Source of the DNA: Perca fluviatilis
Taxonomy: Eukaryota > Chordata > Actinopteri > Perciformes > Percidae
Length of the DNA stretch: 64,000 bases
Direction: 5' to 3'
Assembly (NCBI RefSeq): GCF_010015445.1
Contig: NC_053112.1
Span: 37,126,665 to 37,190,664 of the forward strand
The notes under the pieces are model-generated. The model saw only the letters and a program-made list of their open reading frames with translations. It was not told the DNA's origin and did no database searches. A program made the translations under genes and the position numbers. Within the stretch, counting starts at the first letter, position 1. Every line of letters starts with the position of its first letter. Positions 58,101 through 64,000 of this stretch are shown here, piece by piece.

Positions 58101-61100
58101 GTGATAGGATCTTCTTTCCTGAAACCAATACAGGATGATCACAATATGTAGCGAGCTGTGGGATAATATAACTACTGACTGGATAAAAGAACTACAGTTT
58201 CAAAAATACTATTTGTGATAAGTGGCACTTACACAGTGACTGCCATTTTAATTTCAAATTTCACTGTGATGTTTTTGGTCTGGGAATTGGTCCTGCTGGA
58301 GTTTGTATTATCACTGAGGATGTAAAAAGCATAAATTGTGAATATTAAACATAAAATATGTAATGATAGTAAATTATATCTTGATAATATAGAGAACATG
58401 TTTGGCTTTGTTCTGTGTGTCAGATTGTATAACAAGGCCTCTACCTGTTTCCAGTAATGGTCATCAACAATGTGTCATTCCAATCACTGTCCTCCATGAT
58501 GTGGAAAGAAGTTATAAATGTTGCCTTCATAGGGAGAAAAAAAAAGACAACGGCGTAAGATGTAAGTCAAAGAGGAAGAGGTAATATCTACATGAGAGGA
58601 GTTTCCAAGTTTCTAAATGTCAAAAGTTCAGGCAACTGGTCACAGTTCTTCATTTATGAAACTTCACTTCTGTCTGTTTTTTTGTGTCAGGGTGCAGAAT
58701 GACTCACAGATGATTTGCTGCGAAACACAGGAGGGCTGACATTACACACAGTTTTTTTTGTGCCTTCTCCAGGTAGATCTTGACAGCTGTGGAGCGTTGA
58801 TCTTGTCGACTGTTATAAGAAGAAGGAAAAATGGGAGAACTGAGACCCTCTAGAATGAAAGATTTTAGTTTGTATCAAATGCTCTGACATTTGTGTGAAC
58901 CTGACTGAACTTTGATATACTGTTAATAAGTTAAAGTTTAAACCTTTCAGGCAAGTCTAGAGAGAGAGATTTCAAACAGCATTACTTCTCAAAGTAAGAT
59001 GTGTGATTAGAAACACGACAACCTACACATCCTGCATGGGGCACAGAACGCGTGAAATAAAGCTTTGCAGTCGTTATGCACTTGACATCAGTGGAGGTTC
59101 ATTTTATGAATGTTTTTTTTCTGACAGATTTTATTTGTGACATATATGAATAATCTCTTTATATGCAGCTTAAATAAAAGGGGTGCAGATATGTGATAGT
59201 GTGTTTTAGGAATTGCTGTCAGATTTGAGTAACTACAGTATGTAAATAAGTGATTTATTCTGAAAAGCAGTTCAACAAAGACTGAATGATTAGGCATTTT
59301 CTTCAACTATTCTCTGATGGAATGATTGGAAGGATAACTGGACAAATCACAGATAAGGTAATCATGTGTATCTTAAATTGAAGAAACTGGGGTTATGTTT
59401 GTCTTCTCTTCCAGTCACCATGCCATATTAGAGGCAAACCAAAAAACATCAGTGGCAAACCCAGATTTAATAAAATTAAGATGGGCGTTTTCATGCAACT
59501 GTCCTGTTTTGACAAAAAGGACCCCGGCCCAAAATAATGTCTGTTGGAGACTGTCCTCTCCCAAAAAACAATGTCACAAGTAATCCGTACATATTTACGT
59601 TTTATTGTAAGGCTGTTCCACCCTTTAGTGGCCATTGTCATTATGACAGGAGAAAAACAGGAAGTATAAGAGCGCTCCACTGATCAAAATGGACACAGCA
59701 GCACCAGAGATATTGTCCTTTTTATTTCACTCATTCTTTTACCTTGTTAAAACCTGGCGCCTACGGCACCCACAATGCAACTGCACTGCTGACAGTTAAA
59801 TCGGCGATTCTGGTGTATTATGCTAGTTGCTCCTAAGTAGCCTTGAGTTGCTAGCCTAAAAGGGTAATTTTCTTCTTTTTTTCTTTTTTTTTTTTACCTG
59901 GACCCTATTTTCCTATGTATTTGTGTGTAAGTGAATGATAGGAACAACAATCTTTGAAATTGGTCCAGTATTGAGCGTGAACGCTGTAACCGGCAGCCAC
60001 AGACCGGGCTGCAATGTAACCGTATGGGGCAAATGTTCATCGTCAGTTTGGTCCACTAAAAGGGCTTTATTTTGCCACTGAAATGCTCAGATTATTATTA
60101 TTATAATACATTGTAGCTTGTTTGTTAGTGATCTTGCTTAATACTGGAACAATGTCAAAGATTGTTGTTCCCGTCAGTCACTTAGACACAGAAACATAGG
60201 AAAATAGGGTTGAAAAAAAAAGACAGTAGTTACCCTTTAAGCAGGGATAATGATGCCTGGTAAACTTTTAAACTTCCCCTTAAAAAAGCAGGTGTGCAGT
60301 GTAAAGTGGCCACTGAGTTGGACAGGATTTAGAAGTTAGACTTTTAAGTCACCTCTTTAAGAGTCATCCTGGAGAAGGAGAGGCCTTGAGGATAGTGCAT
60401 TGTTAGGCTGGTGTAGTATGAGTCATCTCCATGATTGGACAGTTTTACAGAGACGCTGAAGTATGTATTTTCTGCCACCAATAATGTTTTGGTCCTAAGA
60501 GAAAGAGAGTACTTGTTACATTTGGTCATATAATGTTAATATTACAGTTGCTTTGCTTGTCATGTATACTTACTTGAAATTGAAATCCACCTCAAGTTCA
60601 GCAATACAGATGTCATTTTTTCTACAGTGCTTTTCAAAGGGAACCTGTTAATAAAAATACACTTTTGTTCATGTCACGCTTGGAAATCCAGAGCAGGCCA
60701 GAAGAAAATGGTGTTAACACAGGATTCCTTTGAAACACAATAAGCAAACATATAACCAATATAGGTTTTGTGACCTGTGGCCACCAGTGGTGAGTATTCC
60801 AATCCTTTACTTACTGTTAAGTAAAAGTACTAACAAACAATCCAATCAGTTCTGTCAATCAACTAAGTGTTTAATCGGCTAATTATTCAGGCCTATATAT
60901 TGTTGGGTAGTTTAATTTATAATAAAACATTGTATTATATAAACTATGTGTGTTTTGAGTGCAAACTAAAGCTGTCATGTTGTGAAAATACAATATTTTT
61001 CTCTGAAATGCGGTGGAGTAGAAGTAGAAAGTAGACGTCCCTCAAATTTGTACTTAAGTACACTACTTGAGTAAATAGTCACTTGGTTACATTCCTCCAC

Positions 61101-63344
61101 TGGTGACCACACAAATCATAGACTGTAAAAATAATGGACAAAGCTTTCAGGTCTGAAAAGTGAAGCCAATGTGGAAGCACCTTAAACCTGTATTCTATAT
61201 AATTTCCAGCAGTGGGCGACTCCCGTAGTTGCAAAAAGCAGTCTGTTTCCATAGAAGTCTATGGGAAAATAGTCTTGCATTGCCAGACCTTCCTCCACAG
61301 CGCTGCGGAGGACGGTCTGGCTAGTCCACACAGCACTCTGGGATGGGAGAAAAACTTGCTATGGTTTATTTGCATTGCTTTTAACCAATCACAATCATCA
61401 TGGGCGGTGCTAAGCGCCGCACGGAGCAGCTGCAAAATATTCCTGCTAGAGAAAAGTCAGATTGGACAGATAGTCTAGCTAGCTGTCTGGATTTTCCCTG
61501 CAGAGATCTGAGGAGCAGTTAACCATAGTCTTCATAAATCCACCAGAGTTTAAAATTCCAACAAAAAAGAAAGCGGAAGGAAACCTCCTGCAGCACCGGA
61601 GCAATCCCGGAAGTGGAACGTCAAGGATATAGACACAAATTTGTCCTCAAGACAGTCTTTGCTATCAAAGGTAAATCCCCACTTGGAAATGTGGGACACA
61701 AGACAAATTAACAAAAGGGAACATCACATATTTAAAACAGAAAACTATTTCACATCCTAGTGTATGTGCCATCTGTAGTAGTGTGTATCTTTTTCTTTAT
61801 GTGTACACTGATGTCTTATACATTTAATTGGACACATGTAAACAGAAAAGCAGTGTGACTCATGTGACTGTCACTGTACATACCTGAACAACAGCCTGCA
61901 TTTTGCTGTCCATGTTCAGGACAGCACCTGCGAGCTCACTGTCAACTTGAGAAAAGTTTAGATTGATGATGATGGGCAATAATGTGTCTCTCACACATTT
62001 CTGCAAGAAAAAAAGAAGAGTCATCTGCATGTTGTTGAAGCGAGGAATTTTGGTAATGAAGTTAAATAATGAGTCAGGATTAGTTTTACAAGATACATTT
62101 CTGATAATGTGACAGATAAAGGTGTTGCTACATGGGCAGGTGAAAGATTTAAGCATTTTTCTTTTTTATATTATAACAAGCATGTAAGTTTGAATGGAAA
62201 TCATCAGAAAATGTTCTTGTCTTTGAAGACACAATTGAACACAGTTAGGAAGAATCTATAGCAGGGGTCTTCAACTTTTTTTACATTAAGAAAGAGAGAC
62301 GGAGCAGGGACCCCCGACTACATATTGTATTAAATTGAGTTGAATATTAAACTGGGCCTACAATAACGTGTAGGGTTGCCTAAAGCCTTTGGACTTACCT
62401 TTTTTATGGTGCATTCAATACTAAGCTATTAAAATAATTATTATTGACATATATATATTTATACATCATGTTTTAATGTAAACAGACATGTAGCACAGTG
62501 AATCCTTAAAGCCTAACTGTATCTGTGGATTGCTAATAATATTTTGGACTCATGTTTGTATATTTCCATACATATTAACTTTTGAAACAAATAAAGATTA
62601 AGCAATGACTTGGGGCCCCCCTGCAGTAACTGAGGACCCCCTAAAGGTCCCGGACCCCCTGTTGAAGATCTCTGATCTATAACATACAGAATGCTTAGAA
62701 CACATGCCACATTTTGGGTAATGGCCCATAACTGTTACATTATTTTAACCAACAAAAGTGAATCAATATACTTGGCATGCTGTGTAAAACTTTCTTGGAT
62801 TTAAAGTGGGTTGTGTGCGATAATAGGGGTATAAAGACATGGATGATATTTATAGATGTAAAGATGGTACGATAGCCTCTCATAGTTAAAGAAGATGTGA
62901 CAATTAATGAATGAATATCCATACTGGCATGTAGATGGAGAAGTTGAAGCAGGTTTCTGCATCCGTCAGCTCGTAGGTTGAGGTGATATTCCTTGCTTTC
63001 TTGTCGGTTTGACTGAAGAACCCTCGATACATTTGTCTCTTGGGATCCACATTGAGTGTGTACGAGATGTTCAGTCCTAGGTCCATTGCCGCTGCAAAGC
63101 CATACAGCAGGATTCAAATAACTCATTGATACGGTGTGTAGTATCCACAGCTGTTAATAATTCACATTGTTGGGCTAGGTCCGTACCTGCATTGCACTTT
63201 GTTGTTTCTACCATTTCAAAGCAGGCTTGTAAGGTAACCATTGGTAAATGTGCATCAGTGTTATCAAGGCAGTCAATTGATTCAGTGCTTAACTCCTTAG
63301 GTTGAAAAGAGAGACGTGACGTGACATTAAAAACGGGCCTGGAC
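48825..63344 (-). CDS. itgal: Leukocyte integrin alpha chain (alpha-L-like), C-terminal 15 exons
   Basis: Exons (minus): 63344-63187, 63091-62925, 62000-61884, 60644-60574, 60494-60353, 58809-58708, 58524-58445, 58313-58233, 58118-58043, 52054-51947, 51842-51789, 51694-51569, 51495-51385, 51131-51021, 49022-48825. All phases fit over about 566 codons. Landmarks in order are SRPVFNV and MVTLQACF (thigh), DLGLNISYTL, VPFEKHCRKNDICIAEL (calf-1), TVCNVSPPVFRS, QCTGV, YCSPEKNCKVIVCDSF (calf-2), a transmembrane helix around LLIIATGAGMGLLLLLIITV, then KLGCFKRK in place of the usual KxGFFKR. The cytoplasmic tail is long (about 60 residues) and has DGIPAN, like the NGIPA of mammalian alpha-L and unlike the short alpha-M/X tails. 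Such chains pair with beta-2 on leukocytes for adhesion. The beta-propeller and I domain lie beyond 64000. Alpha-M/X/D-like naming in fish is possible. Confidence 0.88.
49030..51020. other. Last integrin intron: repeats only
   Basis: It contains a SINE/LINE-tail-like piece at 50215-50390 ('accttgctcaagggcacctt') and a 21-bp-scale triplication of 'catcataaccctcttttctt' near 50475-50550. A repeat at 50560-50840 matches 62259-62680. No coding exon fits the phase. Confidence 0.6.
50560..50840 (+). repeat. Interspersed repeat (copy of 62259-62680)
   Basis: The shared phrases 'aaactgggcctgcaataaca', 'gtagggtggcctaaaggctt' and 'cacagtgaatcctgtatctg' occur in the same order in both copies. Confidence 0.75.
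52159..53054. mobile_element. piggyBac-like MITE, long copy with expanded repeats
   Basis: It has the same ends as 19838-20424 (AGGTCCCATG...CATGGGACCT), with TTAA at 52155-52158 and 53055-53058. Four to five 46-bp units occupy 52404-52620. A pyrimidine-only slippage tract, 52230-52402, is inserted within the first unit. It lies in the 6-kb integrin intron between exons 58043 and 52054. Confidence 0.87.
52230..52402. repeat. Long C/T-only tract
   Basis: About 170 bases contain almost only T and C. The phenylalanine-rich ORF over it is an artefact. Such mirror-like pyrimidine runs can form triplex DNA and are also prone to assembly error. Confidence 0.9.
53245..53427. mobile_element. 183-bp MITE with nearly perfect 39-bp inverted ends
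   Basis: The left arm 'agaggtgtatagtccaggtg' then 'ccagaaagtagaaatcctg' returns as reverse complement at 53389-53427 with one difference. The middle is non-coding. The family is not recognised. Confidence 0.75.
54165..55137 (-). pseudogene. Tc1-like transposon with broken transposase
   Basis: The right terminus 'ctaataatcctttaggtgag' (reverse of the 17948 end) is at 55137. The minus strand then encodes an N-terminal block (54990-54730: MGTKGDLSNFERGMVVGARR, SCTTISRDYKEW) and, in another frame, the catalytic block (54584-54165: VVWSDESRFLLRHSDGRVRI, GGGDVMVWGMF, YFQQDNAPCHEA). The second and third catalytic-region motifs are present, but a frameshift separates the halves, and the 3' end is truncated at about 54165. 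A TA microsatellite touches the terminus. Confidence 0.88.
55138..55174. repeat. (TA)n microsatellite next to the Tc1 end
   Basis: About 17 TA units directly abut the Tc1 terminus, as at 17905-17947 for the other copy. Confidence 0.9.
55175..58040. other. Integrin intron sequence, no exon seen
   Basis: This stretch contains only unsupported short frames. Repeated 'ggagggtcatg' phrases at 56480-56530 and 57810-57880 hint at decayed repeats. No segment has acceptor, open phase-0 frame and donor together. Confidence 0.5.
59857..60240. repeat. Long imperfect inverted repeat (MITE-like)
   Basis: The ends 'aaagggtaattttc' and 'agttaccctttaa' pair. 'acctggaccctattttccta' and 'aacaacaatctttgaaattg' return inverted as 'aggaaaatagggttg' and 'gtcaaagattgttgtt'. 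The whole piece could fold as a hairpin and is non-coding. Confidence 0.65.
61274..61640 (+). repeat. Interspersed repeat, fullest local copy
   Basis: It begins 'gcattgccagaccttcctcc', contains 'ttttaaccaatcacaatcat' and 'agattggacagatagtctag', and ends about 'tcccggaagtggaacgtcaa'. Parts recur at 1-170 and 38218-38255. It lies in the integrin intron between exons 61884 and 60644. Confidence 0.65.
62259..62680 (+). repeat. Interspersed repeat with short inverted ends
   Basis: It starts 'gcaggggtcttcaac' and ends 'gttgaagatctctg', an inverted pair. The body matches 50560-50840 in order. Confidence 0.75.
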
Positions 63345-63755
63345 CTGAAAGACATTCATCAAAATGGAAAAAAAATAATTGATGATTAGACTTTGCACAG
63401 AACCTTTCTATAGGACGATTGTATACTAATGCATGAACCCCAGTCTGAGATTTTTTATTTTAGTAGCTTATACAGGAGATGATTGACATTCACTCGGACA
63501 ATAATAACAGTCCTTACACCTGATTGGTTGAAAACACTGCTTAATGGGCTGTTACTGGTCCTTTTGAATGGCAGCTATTCAGGAAACATTACATTTCACC
63601 CCAACCTTTATTATGGAATCAGTTTGTGAAACATTTGAGACAAAAATGTGTTATGACTTTGTTTATTATCACATTTGTGTTCTAGTTTCTGTAACATCTA
63701 GTTTATGTTCATGAAGTTCTCGAGTGTCAGAAGTCGGTGAGTAGACACTTATCAT

Positions 63756-64000
63756 CAGTGTTGGGAAAAGTTCACTTTCTACATGAACTAGTTCAAAGTT
63801 CAGTTCACAAATTTAAAAATGAACTAGTTCAGTTCATAGTTCATACTTAAACATTTTGAACTAAGTTCACAGTTCCCAAAATGAACTACTTCATGGTTAT
63901 TTTTTTCCATATGTTGCCGCGAGCTATTATTTTTCAAAATGATTGCCACAGCCCATATAGAACCACAGACAGCAATTATTTTATCAGTTTTAACACTGAA
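63756..64000 (+). mobile_element. hAT-type MITE cut by the window end
   Basis: It begins 'cagtgttgggaaaagttcac' followed by repeated 'gaactagttc' and 'agttcacagttc' palindromes, a common fish hAT terminus. The 3' end is outside the window. No integrin exon is visible between 63345 and 64000. Confidence 0.6.

Noticed and set aside
59393..59680. 95-codon minus ORF between integrin exons
   Set aside because: It has no matching splice signals or phase, and the neighbouring integrin exons join without it.
62740..63126. 128-codon minus ORF as a separate gene
   Set aside because: It overlaps integrin exon 63091-62925 in another frame and has no support of its own.

Overview
The window is vertebrate nuclear DNA, almost certainly from a ray-finned (percomorph-like teleost) fish. 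Genes are split into short exons with GT-AG introns, microsatellites are frequent, and every gap is filled with the DNA-transposon debris typical of fish: hAT, piggyBac-like, Tc1 and PIF/Harbinger elements, L2-like LINE pieces and tRNA-derived SINEs. I saw no bacterial operon, CRISPR array, endogenous virus or toxin gene. The exact species cannot be read from the sequence.

Four protein-coding genes can be supported. (1) 322-4185 (+): the 3' part of a ZNF318-like nuclear gene, with a large Arg/Ser-rich exon, a short terminal coding exon and an intron inside the 3' UTR. (2) 13705-9584 (-): a complete four-exon pla2g12b, the catalytically dead group XIIB phospholipase needed for lipoprotein lipidation. 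Its active-site His is Leu, its C terminus is KDEL, and two HNF4-type motifs lie just upstream of the ATG. (3) 16043-25172 (+): a nine-exon zc3h8-like gene with three CCCH fingers, a polyQ tract and an exceptionally long C-terminal exon. Its fingers are separated by two non-canonical introns, one GC-AG and one U12-type AT-AC. (4) 63344-48825 (-): the last 15 exons of a leukocyte integrin alpha gene, best matched to alpha-L, through the transmembrane segment and a GCFKR cytoplasmic tail.

Three relics stand out. An intronless, broken mrps28 retrocopy at 25.9-26.4 kb lies beside an inverted copy of its own 5' part and has a 78-bp transposon inside it. A dead duplicate of three integrin exons lies at 33.8-36.8 kb; a fourth exon has gone and LINE and hAT insertions sit between the rest. 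At 27.3-31.3 kb an L2-like LINE is cut in two by a 2.5-kb hAT-like element.

Layout: 0-7 kb ZNF318-like gene; 7-9.2 kb intergenic; 9.2-13.9 kb pla2g12b and its promoter; 14-16 kb intergenic; 16-25.3 kb zc3h8-like; 25.5-33.5 kb retrocopy and transposon belt; 33.8-36.8 kb integrin pseudogene; 36.9-48.8 kb transposon belt, including Harbinger and a 4.2-kb hAT element; 48.8-64 kb integrin gene, continuing beyond the right edge. The genes do not form one pathway. They look like ordinary neighbours in a transposon-rich fish chromosome arm.
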